From contig JAKUCV010003294.1 in assembly GCA_028386065.3 (NCBI GenBank), forward strand, positions 1-64,000: 64,000 nucleotides of DNA. Reading direction: 5' to 3'. Position 1 is the stretch's first letter, and each line of letters starts with the position of its first letter. The notes beneath the pieces were generated by a model that worked only from the letters and a program-made list of their open reading frames with translations, did no database searches and was not told where the DNA came from. Source of the DNA: Turnera subulata. Taxonomy: Eukaryota > Streptophyta > Magnoliopsida > Malpighiales > Passifloraceae. Both the position numbers and the translations under genes were made by a program. Of the stretch, positions 34,779 through 46,286 are shown one piece after another.

Positions 34779-36120
34779 ATGGATCCGATTGGAGGGAATC
34801 AGCATGCTGGAGGTCACATAGATGATGATCAGGTATTGGTGGATCAACCACAGCAAGTTGCGGGAGGTCCTGAACACCTTCCGAATGTTCCTTTGGGAGA
34901 CCCTGCACAGATGTTAAACGTGGTAACTCAGATTCTGCGAAGGCAAGATGCCAGAGATGCTCGTATCACAGCTATGGAAGCTCGGAAACAGGAAAACCAG
35001 GGACCAGTTGAGGATCCAGTGTACATGAAGCTGGAGAAGCTTGGGGCAGAGATCTTCACCGGTGTCACTACACCACAAGATGCTGACTGATGGCTTAGAC
35101 AAATGAACAGGGTTATGCTGAAGCTGACATGCCGGGATGACAGGTGGGCCAGATATGCCGCCGCCATATTCCGAGGAGATGCTGTTGATTGGTGGGAGTC
35201 TACCACTAGGGACATGCCGACACTTGTCACTATGCCGTGGACCCAGTTCATGGAGATGTTCCGAAGGAAGTTTGTTTCTGAGGCATACCAGGACCAGCTG
35301 AGACGGGAGTTTCTGGGACTACAACAGGGACCGGATCAGTCGGTCAATGATTATGAGGTCAAGTTCAACCGCTTGTCCATCTATGCCAGTGAGTTTGTAG
35401 CTACTCCGGAGGCCAGATGTAAATGTTTCTGGGATGGTCTTCGATCTGGCATCCAGACAGTCATGGGGTGCAAGGTCTATGAGACTTATCAGGATATGCT
35501 GACAGATGCCCTGAGAGCTGAGATTATTTGGCTGGGTAATGAGAGGGAGCACCAGGAGATCCGTAAGAGGCATGCTGCACAGAGTTCTAGGGGACAGAAC
35601 AAGAGGTTCAAGACACCAGCAAACCGATCAGGATATGGACAGAGCCGGTTCATACCAGGGAGTCAGGGACGTGGATGGAACAACAACTACAACAACCGAG
35701 GCAGATCTTGGACTCAGTCTGGAGGGACTTCATCTTAGAGTGCTCGCCCGAGACCTCCTCTGTCTCAGGTGAGGTGCTATGAGTGTAACGAAGTTGGGCA
35801 CTACCGTTATGATTGTCCCAAGTTGGGAAGATCTGGAGGTTCAGCACCTGTTCAGACGGTGCAAGCTTCAGTTGCTAGTGTTCCTAGTGGTTCTGGAGTT
35901 GGCCGAGGCCGAGGACGTGGAGTTGTTCCTGCTAGGACCCAGTCAGCCATGAACCAGAGTACAGTAGTGCCAAGGGCATTTGTGATCACCGCTGAGGAGG
36001 ATCCAGAGAATGCTGATGTCATAGCAGGTACCTTTATAGTTTTTGGTAGTACTGCTTATACTTTGATAGACCCTGGTGCTAGCATTCGTTTATTGCGCAA
36101 AGTTTTGCAATACTACATAA
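34779..36120 (+). pseudogene. Gypsy D gag and protease N-terminus
   Basis: The gag frame opens at the ATG at 34779. A TGA near 35087 precedes WLRQMNRVM, and a TAG at about 35736 follows GGTSS; both look like CGA or CAG codons hit by C-to-T change. The gag domain (AAIFRGDAVDWWESTTRDMP...FVSEAYQDQLRREFL) is clear. A single CCHC knuckle (CYECNEVGHYRYDC) is at about 35778-35820. The protease active site appears as LIDPGAS near 36065, after which a frameshift occurs at about 36095. The three reading-frame pieces form one ancestral gag-protease. Confidence 0.9.
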
Positions 36121-38143
36121 CTGTACGGGAGAGAGTTTGGCTTGTCCGATGAGAGTTAGGTTACCTGCGAGTATAGTAGTCAGATTAACCCATGTGTGCA
36201 AAGACGTTTCGCTTTCATATGATAGCGAGGTTTTTCTTGCACGATTGATTGTGATGAACATGGGAGGTTTTGACATCATTTTGGGGATGGATTGGTTGTC
36301 CAAGTACAATGCTATGGTGAACTGTCGAACCAAGGAAATGTTGTTGACTTCCGAAGATGGACATAAGATCTTGTTGACAGGTATTGGGAGAGCTGCTGCT
36401 ACATGTAGTATCTCTGCTCACCAGGATGTTGGGATGAAGCCATTGGGTCCAGATGCTTTGTTGACCCATGTCAAAGGTGAAGAAGTTCAGACTCCAGTTT
36501 TGGGGGACATCATAGTTGTGAGGGAGTTTCCAGATGTGTTCCCAGAAGATCTGCCAGGATTGCCACCTGACAGGGAAGTCGAGTATACCATCGATTTGAT
36601 GCCAGGAGTGACACCTATCTCGATGGCACCATATCGGATGGCACCGACAGAACTCCAGGAGTTGAAGAAGCAGTTGGATGAGCTGCTCGAGAAGGGTTTC
36701 ATCAGACCCAGTACATCACCTTGGGGATCACCAGTCCTCTTTGTGAAGAAGAAAGATGGAAGTTTGCGGATGTGTGTGGACTACCAACAGCTGAACAAGG
36801 TGACAGTGAAGAACAGGTACCCGCTTCCCAGGATTGATGACCTCTTTGATCAGCTACAGAGAGCTACAGTGTTTTCTAAGATTGATCTTCGATCTGGCTA
36901 CCATCAGGTCAAGAATGCAGAGAAGGACATACCGAAGACGGCCTTCCGTACTCGATATGGGCATTTTGAGTTCACAGTGGTTCCTTTCGGTTTGACCAAT
37001 GCACCTGCAGTTTTCATGTGTTTGATGCACTTGGTCTTGAATGAGTTCTTGGATAAGTTCGTAGTAGTCTTCATCGACGACATTCTGATATATTCCAAGA
37101 GCAAGGAAGAACATGAGGAGTATCTGAGGGTAGTGCTACAGAGGCTACGTGAGAAGGAGTTGTATGCTAAGTTCAGTAAGTGTGAGTTCTGGCTTGAGGA
37201 AGTTGCATTCCTTGGACATGTTAGATCCGGGGATGGGATTAAGGTTGACCCTGCTAAGGTGAAAGCTGTTCTGGAGTGGGAGCCTCCTAAGACGGTACCC
37301 GAAGTCAGGAGTTTTCTTGGCCTTGCAGGATATTACCAGAGATTCATTGAGGGTTTTTCCTTGATAGCCAGTCCCATGACCAAGCTATTGAGGAAAGATC
37401 ATGCCTTTGTATGGAGTGATGCCTGCCAGAGGAGTTTTGATGAACTGAAGAAGAAGTTGACAACAGCACCAGTCTTGACAGTACCTAAGCCAGGAGTTGA
37501 GTATGTGCTGTTTTGTGATGCTTCAGGTCTTGGTTTGGGAGCAGTTTTGATGCAAGAAGGCCGAGTGATTGCCTATGCTTCGAGACAGTTGAGGCCACAT
37601 GAGAAGAATTACCCGACACATGATCTGGAGATGGCCGCAGTGATCCTTGCCTTGAAGATTTGGCGACATTATCTGTTTGGTGAGAGATGCCGGATCTTCA
37701 CAGATCATAAGAGTCTCAAGTACATCATGACTCTGAAGGAGCTTAACCTGTGACAACGACGTTGGGTTGAGTTGCTGAATGATTATGATTGTACCATTGA
37801 GTATCACCCTGGAAAAGCTAATGTTGTAGCAGATGCTTTGAGTCGGAGACAGCCAGAAGATGCTTCCACGACCTACTCGATGTCCTCACTCATCGAGTTA
37901 AGGAAGATGGGAGTTGATTTATCAGTTGATGAGACAGGAGCTTTGTTGACCCATATTGAAGTCAAGTCTAACTTGAGAGGCTGGATTGTGGAACTACAAG
38001 ATGGAGATCCTGACCTGATCAAGCTGAAGGAAGCAGTCCGCAGTGGAAAGGAAGATAAGTTTCGCATAGCTGAGGACAGTGCATTGAGCTGGGGAAACGT
38101 TTATGTGTACCCAGTATTGGTGACCTACGCAGTCAGATTCTGA
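36121..38143 (+). pseudogene. Gypsy D protease end, RT and RNase H
   Basis: The open frame 36137-37753 covers the protease C-terminal part ([16 protein letters not shown]) and a full RT with both catalytic motifs intact ([12 protein letters not shown] near 36880; FIDDILIYS near 37075). RNase H begins near 37500. TGA at 37751-37753 interrupts NLRQRRW; the frame resumes at once (37772) through [18 protein letters not shown] frameshift at about 38085 separates it from the integrase. RT residues are the best preserved part of the element. Confidence 0.92.
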
Positions 38144-39408
38144 AAGAGGGACATATGATGCCGTATGCTATGCACCCTGGAAGCACTAAGATGTACCAGA
38201 ATTTGAGGAGTCATTTCTGGTGGCCACGTATGAAGAAGGATGTAACCGAGTATGTGGCTAAGTGTATCACTTGTCAGCAAGTGAAAGCCGAGCATCAGGC
38301 TCCAGCAGGGAAGATGAGATCTTTGCCAATGCCAGAGTGGAAATGGGAGATGATCACTATGAATTTTGTGGTTGGATTACCGTTGACCCGGAGACAGCAT
38401 GATGCCATCTGGGTTATCGTTGATCGACTTACAAAATCAGCTCATTTTCTCCCCATCCGACAGACAGATACTATGGATAAGTTGGCGAAGCAGCATGTTG
38501 CAGAGATTGTGAGACTACATGGGATTCCTAAGTCCATAGTCTCAGGCAGAGATCCGAGATTCACATCACGGTTCTGGAAGACTCTGCAAGCAACTTTGGG
38601 GACGTAGCTGAGTTTCAGTACTGCGTTTCATCCTCAGACAGACGGACAGTCAAAGAGGACTACTCAGACGCTAAAGGACATGTTAAGGGCTTGTGCTCTT
38701 AATTTCAGTGGGAGTTGGGATCAGTATTTGTCCTTAGCGGAGTTCGCCTACAACAACAGTTTTCATTCCAGCATTGGCATGCCACCGTTTGAGGCTCTTT
38801 ACGGAAGGAAATGCCGAAGTCCAGCATGTTGGGATGAAGAAGGTCTTCGTAAGATCGTGGGTCCAGATTTGGTTAAGCAGACTGTTGACAAGATTCAGGT
38901 AGTTAAGCAGAGTATGAGAGCAGCACAGGACCGACAGAAGAGCTATGCTGACAAGCATCGTCGTGAGCTAGAGTACCAAGTGGGAGAAAGAGTTTTCCTC
39001 TGAGTTGCACCGTGGAAAGGTGTTATCAGATTCGGGAAGAGAAGGAAGCTGAGTCTCAGGTACATTGGACCATATGAGATTGTGGAAAGGGTTGGACCCT
39101 TGGCATACATATTGACTTTACCGGAGGAGTTGTCACGGATTCATGATGTGTTTCATGTTTCCATGTTGAGGAGGTATAGATCTGATCCGAGCCATGTGGT
39201 TACTACAGCAAATGTTGAGGTCGCAGAGGATCTTACGTATACGGAAATGCCGGAGCAGATTCTTGCCAGAGAGGTTAGACAGTTGAGGAACCGAGTCATT
39301 CCCATGGTAAAGGTCAAGTGGAGCAAGCACTCTGCAAACGAGTCTACATGGGAAGTTGAGGAGCACATGCGTTCTCAGTATCCGAACCTGTTCGCACCAC
39401 CGGAGTGA
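38144..39408 (+). pseudogene. Gypsy D integrase and chromodomain
   Basis: Zinc-binding segment ([17 protein letters not shown]) then the DDE core. Two catalytic Asp residues are changed: MNFVVGLP instead of MDFVVGLP near 38360, and SGRDPRF instead of SDRDPRF near 38550. Stops occur at about 38606 (T-stop-L) and 39001 (L-stop-V). The last open frame (39082-39408) carries the conserved FHVSMLRRY block and a chromodomain-like end (VKVKWSKHSANESTWEVEEHMR). Integration by this protein is excluded. A polypurine tract (AAGGTGGGTAGGC) follows. Confidence 0.92.
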
Positions 39409-39443
39409 ATTTCGGGGACGAAATTCTTTTAAGGTGGGTAGGC

Positions 39444-42217
39444 TGTAACAGCCCGGGTAATTTTTACGTTTTTACCGGTACCGTAAAAATTATTTTTACA
39501 GTCATTTACCATTAAAATTAATCTTGGGTAATTAATTAACAGTGATTTACGCATCGGATTTCGAAACCGAGCCGTGTTCACGCTCGGGATTTTTCTGCGG
39601 ATTTTTCGGACCAAAGTTGGAATTTTTCGGGTCCAGGAATGTCGAGAAAAGTCAGGATTAACCCCGAGTTATCGGGGCCAGAAATTAAGTCAAGGGGGTA
39701 CATTAGTTATTTTCTGGTCCGGACAGAACCCGCCTCACGTGTTGCACAGTGAGGGGGCTGCAGCCGCCATTCACTGTGAGCATGTGAATGACCAGTTGCT
39801 GCCCGTGACCAGCCTTGTCCTACACTGCGTCTTGATTCTTTTTCTTTCCTACTTGGCATCACCATCAACATCTCCATTCACCTGCAACACTTAAACTTCA
39901 CCTGCAAATTCACTGCCCGACCCACACCTTTCCTTCCTTCACAAAACGAACCAAAAGAGAAAAAAAAAAACAAACAAACAACACACCCATACACCCCAAA
40001 CGCCATCGTTTCTTCCCTTTCCCCTTCTTCTTTTTTTTTTCTTCTTTTTCTTTTTTCTTTCTTCCTCCACACTGTCGTCGTGAACCCGCCGCCACCGACA
40101 ACACCTCTCGCTCCACCACCAACCCCGACACCTTCCCCTCTCGGACGCCGACTTGAGGAGACCATCACCGCCTGCTCTCGCCGCACGACGCGCCGGACAC
40201 AGCCAAGGACCCGACGGCCTTTCCGCTTGGATCCAACGCCATTGCCTCCTCCCCTTGCTCGTCGTCAGCCGCAGCTGGTAGCGTCACCAGCCACCTCCTC
40301 CTTTTCGCGTCGCCTCCCTCGTCATCGCCACCGTGGTCTGCACTGCTGAGGTGAGCAACCCGTTGTGGTGTCAACCCGGGTGAGTCACGAAGAGGGTCGG
40401 GCTGACCCGTTTCCGGGATACGGGTCGCGTCAAGCCAGGCCGTTGACTGGACCTTGGTTGGGCTTGACCTGGGCCTAACTTTGGTTGAAGATGGGTTTTG
40501 GGTCAGATGGGCTTGGAATTGGGTCTGGGCCTAGCGTGGGCTTGTAGCTCATGCTTGGTCTGGGCTCTGCGTCTGGGCCTGGCTGATCTGTTGGGTTGAA
40601 TACCATAGGTTGGGCTGTTATTTTGGGCCCAGTCTGATTTGAATAAAAATAATAAATATTAATAACTAATTAAATCTGGAAAAAAATTATAAATCTAGGA
40701 AAAAATATATAATTGTGAAAATAATATTTTGGGGATCTTAGGGAAATAATATTATGGAGGAAAAAAAATAATAATAATGATAGTAATTAATAATTTTGGA
40801 AAGTACATACTTGTAGGAAAAGAGGAAAGGGTATTATCAAAGTAGGTATTGTATAGGAATACGTATGAGTAAAGTATTACTTTAGACACTGAAAAAAAAA
40901 GGGGAATGATGATGATGATAGAAAATAACCCGGGGGAGTAACCGAGACGAGTCAGTATTTAATTTTCGTAATACAGTAGTAGCATGACATTGCATACCAC
41001 TTATATGTGCATATTATTTGTTTGATATAGGAGTCGATAACGAGCAGATACCTGAGGAGCCGGAATTGGAGTCTGTTGGACAGTTTCATAACTGATAATC
41101 GGCTAAGGTGAGGATGGATAACCTTAGATATGTGCTTGTAGTACTGTGTTTGTTTTGTTGCTTGATTGAACTGTTGAATTGATTATCGACTGTTATTTGA
41201 CTGTTGTGGAATTTATTGATGCTGTTGTTGGATTATGAATAGACTCGAGGATACTGTGTTGAATAGTGTTGAACTGTGAATAATTGACAATATGAGTTTG
41301 TTGTTAAGTTGATCTGAGAAATAATCTGGAATAATGGAAAGTTGGATAAATGAGAATAGAGTAAAGGAATTGGAATTGATTTTGAGATGATGATATAATT
41401 GTCACTTGGAAAGTAGAGGTACGACTAGATGGTTAGAGACTAGTTCTGTGGTGTCATGGCCGGTTGGTTGGTTGATTGGGATGTTGATCCCGGATTTGTG
41501 ATATTGGGATGTTGATCCCGGATTTGTGATATTGGGATGTTGATCCCGGATTTGTGATACTGGGATGTTGATCCCGGATTGTGGTTTGGCCTGGCATCCA
41601 GAATTAGTTAATAACCAGGTACGACCCTAGCTTGTCCAATGACGGGCCCGGAAGATAAAATTGGTAATAAGGAAATAATTAAGCATTCTTTTGGTCTTGG
41701 TATAGTTGTTTTTGGTAGTTTTCTTGTGTTGTGATTCTCTGTGCTTACTATTGAGATTGTTGTGCTTACTTCGAAAGTATTACAGTTGAATATATATCTT
41801 TGTTTATCCTTCGTCGGTGAGCACTTCGGACTCACCCTCTCCTGCGGGGTTTCATCCCATAGGTTTGGTTGGTCGTCGTTCATGTACGATGTTCGTTGGC
41901 TGCTGCTTTCTTCTCCACCTGACTCCGGATCCATACCCCGTTGCATCTGCTTTTAAGTCTTCCGCTGCTGTGTCATATGTGTGCTGCTTTCCTATATTGC
42001 TTGTGTTGTTGATATTGTGGGTTGTGATATTATGTTAAGCTTGAGAGTGGATTGAATAACAGCCCCCGAGTGTGGGTGACGGATGTTGCATTGCACATTT
42101 GTTGTATCTGAATTTTACCGTGTAATATTTTGACTGCGATGTACTGTCTGTTCTATCATTAAGAATAGTTCTGGCACGTGTTTACCGTGTACGGTAAATA
42201 CGGGTCGGGGCGCTTCA
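39444..42217 (+). repeat. 3' LTR of Gypsy D (2774 bp)
   Basis: Same termini as the 5' LTR and nearly the same sequence throughout, including poly-A and poly-T tracts, the GC-rich block and the 28 bp repeat at 41478-41585. Immediately followed by the CATAT duplication. Confidence 0.93.
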
Positions 42218-42222
42218 CATAT

Positions 42223-42790
42223 TTCCTTCTTACTTCTTTTCTTCTGCAACGAAGCTCTGCCCAAGTGCCTTCTTACAAGTTAATACAAAATACTACTAAA
42301 AAAAAAAGAAAAAGAAAAAAAGGGAAACACACCAACACCACGCTGCCATATCACCCTCTCATCTCTTCTTCCTCATCTTTTCTTTTCCTCCATTCGCGCA
42401 CGACCGGCCGCCGCTACTCGAGACCAACATCCACCATACTAGCCTACCACATCAAGTAGGAAAAGGAAACTAGTGCCACGCTACAAGGTGAGTTAGCACC
42501 TCACCATACCTTCTCATTTTTTAAAAAAAATTTAATAGGTTGTAGTGTTCGGTGAGTACTGCTTGGTTGTTAGTTGCAGGAGCTTCACGGGAAAACTGGG
42601 GAAGACACGGGTTAATTAGGCCAAGTTTTGAGTAAGTGGGCCTTTGACTTATGGGCTTGACTCATTGGCCCAAAATTTTGGCCTGGGTCATTTGACTTGG
42701 GCATTAAAACATTAAGTGTAGTGGGCTTGGGGCTATTATTTTGGGCTCAAAATAAAAGTTGGGCAAAGAAATAATATAATAGTATATATA
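42223..42790 (+). repeat. Gypsy E 3' LTR, second piece
   Basis: Resumes element E's LTR after element D (sequence ...CATATTTCC). Non-coding, ending AT-rich at GTATATATA, which is duplicated on the far side of the Pack-MULE. Confidence 0.75.
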
Positions 42791-43345
42791 TGGTAAAAAA
42801 GTTTTTCTTGTCCTTTCACTTTTTTGTTTTCGAATTTGCTGTCCCTCTTCCTTTTTTTTCACTCTTCATGTCCCTCAACTCTCGAATTACTGGGCCACCA
42901 TGTCCTTTTGACCCCCAACAACCGGTTGGGAGCTGTGGCGCTGACACGTGTCCTTGGGGCCCACTGCAGCTGTTATTTTTTTCTCTTTCTTTCTTTCCTT
43001 TTTGAATTAAAATGAATCAGTTCTATAATAATAAAAAAAGTAAATAATCGTAAAAAAAAGGCATGCTTAATCTTTATTTTCTTCTCTTTTATTTTAAACT
43101 TTTAAATAATTTTTTCAAAACACCCTGCACATAAACACACAGCCACACACACACCCCCCTCCTCACCCTGCTTGTAGTTGTTTTCTCTCTCTCTCTCTCT
43201 CTCTCCCCCTCACCCAATTTATTGTAATAGTTGCGGTTCAAATCCAATTTCTTCTCCTCCCTGCACCTTCCCTGTGTTAGTGTTTATCCATCCATCGATC
43301 TCCCTCTCATATTCTGTTCAATTTGAATCAAACAAAACACACACA

Positions 43346-43789
43346 ATGGGTTGTTGTTTGAGCAAGAAGGATGCTGCTTCTCCTCCTCTGAATGCTGCAG
43401 CTGCTGCTCTTCCCAATCCTCTTGCAGTTGTGGCGGCCGATAAGCTTCCCTCTGATAGCCTCCAGCAGCAGCAGCAGGGAATCACCGTAGCCGTAGAAAG
43501 CGAGGATAATAAACAACCACAAGAAGAGGGCTTGCTGCTGAAGAAGGAGATTTTTGTGATTATGCACAGGAAAAGCCATGACAGGGCTCCTCCTTCTCCT
43601 CAAAATAATAATAATAATAATATTACTAATGTTGCAGTTGCAGATGCCAAAATAGAAGAAGCAGCTCCGGTCTCGGAATCCCATCCTTTCCCCAACACAT
43701 CAATCTGCATTTCGGTGGCGTTGAGCCAGAAGAATCCGGCGCTGTTTCCAGCCTTGCCGTGCGAGATCATGAGAGGAATGGAGCCGTAG
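43346..43789 (+). CDS. Chimeric ORF in Pack-MULE (MGCC protein plus antisense tail)
   Basis: The frame is open from 43178, but the ATG at 43346 is the natural start: it lies after a CT-repeat leader typical of plant 5' UTRs and encodes MGCCLSKK, an N-myristoylation signal with adjacent palmitoylatable Cys residues. Residues to about 107 are low-complexity (Ala, Gln, Asn runs) with one ordered piece, LLKKEIFVIMHRKSHD, that looks like part of a genuine host protein. From about 43664 the frame reads the opposite strand of the captured glucosidase exon, giving a meaningless tail and a stop at 43789 (147 aa). It could be transcribed if promoter sequence came with the capture. The parental MGCC gene is not identified. 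Confidence 0.5.
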   Translation: MGCCLSKKDAASPPLNAAAAALPNPLAVVAADKLPSDSLQQQQQGITVAVESEDNKQPQEEGLLLKKEIFVIMHRKSHDRAPPSPQNNNNNNITNVAVADAKIEEAAPVSESHPFPNTSICISVALSQKNPALFPALPCEIMRGMEP

Positions 43790-44229
43790 AGGCCGAAAGG
43801 GGACTCGCTCAGGTACTCGAACACATCCAGATTGAACAACTGGTAGGGCTCGGAATGGTCCAGCCCGGGGCCTTGGGTGGGCTTCAGGGCGAGGCTCATG
43901 GCGTGCTCCGGTATCCCGGTCACGAATTCGGTGTGGCCTCTGAACCTCTCCTCCCAGTCGTCCCCTTCTTCCTTCTTCCACAGCGGCTCGTAGTCGAAGA
44001 GGCGGTGGGAGTTCAGGGAGAGGACGGGGCGGTTGGTGGACCGGCGGCGGACGAAGACCTCGAAAGGATTGTGGCGGAGGACGGCGTCGTGCTCATCGGA
44101 GAGGTAGACGGCGGAGGAGGAGCCGCCGTCTTCGGGGGTGAGGCGCTGGAGCCAGAGCTTCTTGGAGAGGAAGTCGGGGAGGACGACATCGGGGACCTGG
44201 AATCGGTGGCGGGGAGGGTCGAGGGGGAT
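43664..44229 (-). pseudogene. Glucosidase II alpha-subunit (GH31) gene fragment
   Basis: Minus-strand reading gives about 188 codons clearly like the N-terminal region of plant ER glucosidase II alpha: DPPRHRFQVPDVVLPDFL, then NPFEVFVRRRS, LSLNSHRLFDYEPLWKKEE, GIPEHAMSLALKPTQGPG, YQLFNLDVFEYLSESPFGLY, GSIPLMISHGK and FFWLNATEMQIDVLG. The family trims glucose from N-glycans during glycoprotein quality control. Between FRGHTEF and VTGIPEHA roughly 20-25 residues expected in the family (FDVSFY-like block) are missing. No catalytic domain is present. It is intronless and GC-rich, inside a Pack-MULE, hence a captured copy and not the working gene. Confidence 0.88.
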
Positions 44230-44655
44230 CCTCCACGATTTTTTACTTTTTTTATTATTGTAGAACTGATTTATTTTAGTTCATTAATCAAGGAGCAAAA
44301 TGTAATTCAAGTTATTTTGTTTTTTTGGATAGAATGCATAATATATTTATATTTTTTAAATTCTTTTTTCTCTTCTATTTATTATAAAAACTAATATAAT
44401 AAAACCTAAAAAAGGATTTCCAAAAAATAGAAAATAGGAAAGAAAGAGAAAAAAGAAAAATAAATCAGTTGCAGTGGGCCCTACGGACACGTGTCAGCGC
44501 CACAGCTCCCAACCGGCTGTTGGGGGTCAAAAGGACATGGTGGCCCGGTAATTCGAGAGTTGAGGGACATGAAGAGTGAAAAAAAAGGAAGAGGGACAAC
44601 AAATGCGAAAACAAAAAAGTGAAGGGACAAGAAAAACTTTTTTACCGTATATATA

Positions 44656-46286
44656 TATAATATTGTAGCTGGAAAATATTATATTTTGGTAAAGGATATA
44701 TATAATTTTGGGAAGGAATATTTCTAAGTAATAATTATACCGGAATATTAACCGGGTACACGAAATAAAAGTCATATGCATATCATATTTACTGTGCATT
44801 CGTGTGACTATATGTTTGTTATTAATCATATATAGGAACTGATAACGTGAACAAGCACGAAGAACCAGAACCGGTGGACGAGTTCCCTGAGGAATTTATC
44901 GGCTAAGGTGAGGATAAGTAAATATAATATGTTGCCCATAATACCAGGTTGTTGTTTGTTACTGTGAATTGTATTGCTGGTATGATACTACTGTTGTGAC
45001 CGTGAATGGTTTGTTATGATTGTGCTACCTATTGTTGATAATGATGTTGTGAGGTTGATGATGTTGAATCTCCGTTGTTATTGATGACCACACTGGGTAC
45101 CAGGGGTACCGTTATTAAATTGTTTGGGTCGAGCGGAGAGGCTGAGAGCCTGCTCGGGTTGATTAGTAAAGTTTGGACAGTAGGATATGAGGTTAATAAT
45201 TAAATGAATCACTTAGACGTTTAGTATCACGGTTAAATGTTGGAACAGCCTGATGGTAGTCCTGTTTTGTTGTTATGGTGCTGGGGGAGATGTGCTTGGT
45301 GTCCGCTCCCTGTCTGTACCTGGTTATTATTTTGGCACTGGGGGAAGTGTGCTTGGTGTCCGTTCCCTGGCTGTGCTGGTTTATTGATTTTGTTGTTACG
45401 GGGAGTACCCTGGGTCTAGCTAGATCGGCTACCTGACGACGGCCAACATTTAACTAGTGATAGGGGCCCTACTAATAAAATTGGATAGTGTGTCCAGGTT
45501 AGTAAAGTTTGGACAGTAGGATATGAGGTTAATAATTAAATGAATCACTTAGACGTTTAGTATCACGGTTAAATGTTGGAACAGTCTGATGGTAGTCCTG
45601 TTTTGTTGTTATGGTGCTGGGGGAGATGTGCTTGGTGTCCGCTCCCTGTCTGTACCTTGTTATTATTTTGGCACTGGGGGAAGTGTGCTTGGTGTCCGTT
45701 CCCTGGCTGTGCTGGTTTATTGATTTTGTTGTTACGGGGAGTACCCTGGGTCTAGCTAGATCGGCTACCTGACGACGGCCAACATTTAACTAGTGATAGG
45801 GGCCCTACTAATAAAATTGGATAGTGTGTCCAGGTTAACACGGAATACCTTCTGGTAAATGGTATGAACTTATGTTTGTTTCTTGTGACTTGGTTGTTAT
45901 TGGTTGCCTGCATATTTGTCTTTACTTATGGATTTTACCCCGTGAGCACTTCGGACTCACCCCTCGCCTACGTGACCTGGTCGTGTAGATTGATCTGTGT
46001 GTAATACAGGTACGTTCGAGGCTAGCTGTGGCGCACCCTCTGCCAGTCCCGGATCCACCCCGCGATGCATTACTACTATATGTTATTGTATTGTGTTAAG
46101 TCTTCCGCTGCTGCTGTTTGTATTTGTCTTTCTGCTTTAGATGTTTGATGTAATAATATCTATGTGTGTTGGTGACTTGAACTGGTTCTGTAATATATTG
46201 TTGAATTTACTGGCGTGGTTTCTGTAATAGTATTTGGTCCCACGTGTTTACTGTGAATAACGGTAAATTCGGGTCGGGGCGTCTCA
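44656..46286 (+). repeat. Gypsy E 3' LTR, third piece
   Basis: Continues element E's LTR after the Pack-MULE and ends GGGTCGGGGCGTCTCA, parallel to the end of element D's LTR (GGGTCGGGGCGCTTCA). The three pieces sum to about 2.7 kb, close to D's 2.77 kb. It contains a 336 bp tandem duplication. Confidence 0.8.
45166..45837. repeat. 336 bp tandem duplication in Gypsy E LTR
   Basis: Unit 1 is 45166-45501 and unit 2 is 45502-45837, both starting GTAAAGTTTGGACAG and ending GTGTGTCCAGGTTA. They are almost identical by eye (for example C against T near 45250 and 45586), so the duplication is young compared with the LTR. The paired 60-codon ORFs inside are LTR sequence. Confidence 0.93.

Larger units (their letters stand above)
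31925..42217 (+). mobile_element. Complete Gypsy element D, 10.3 kb (Tekay-like)
   Basis: Both LTRs (31925-34651 and 39444-42217), primer site, polypurine tract and a perfect 5 bp target duplication CATAT (31920-31924 and 42218-42222). It sits inside the 3' LTR of element E, a relative. Order is gag, protease, RT, RNase H, integrase, chromodomain, all on the plus strand. The coding part has at least five stops and two frameshifts, so the element is not autonomous although its LTRs are still very similar. Confidence 0.95.
42791..44646. mobile_element. Pack-MULE with two captured host gene pieces
   Basis: Mutator-like non-autonomous element, 1856 bp. Long terminal inverted repeats of about 210 bp (42791-43000 and 44436-44646) begin GGTAAAAAAGTTTTTCTTGT and are nearly identical. 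Flanked by 9 bp GTATATATA on both sides (42782-42790 and 44647-44655), the Mutator-length target duplication, though low-complexity. No transposase. The interior holds the start of a gene for a small myristoylation-type protein (plus strand) and an exon of glucosidase II alpha (minus strand), joined tail to tail. Confidence 0.9.

Noticed and set aside
45237..45755. Pair of 60 aa Trp/Cys-rich ORFs
   Set aside because: They result from the 336 bp duplication in an LTR; no start context or domain supports a gene.
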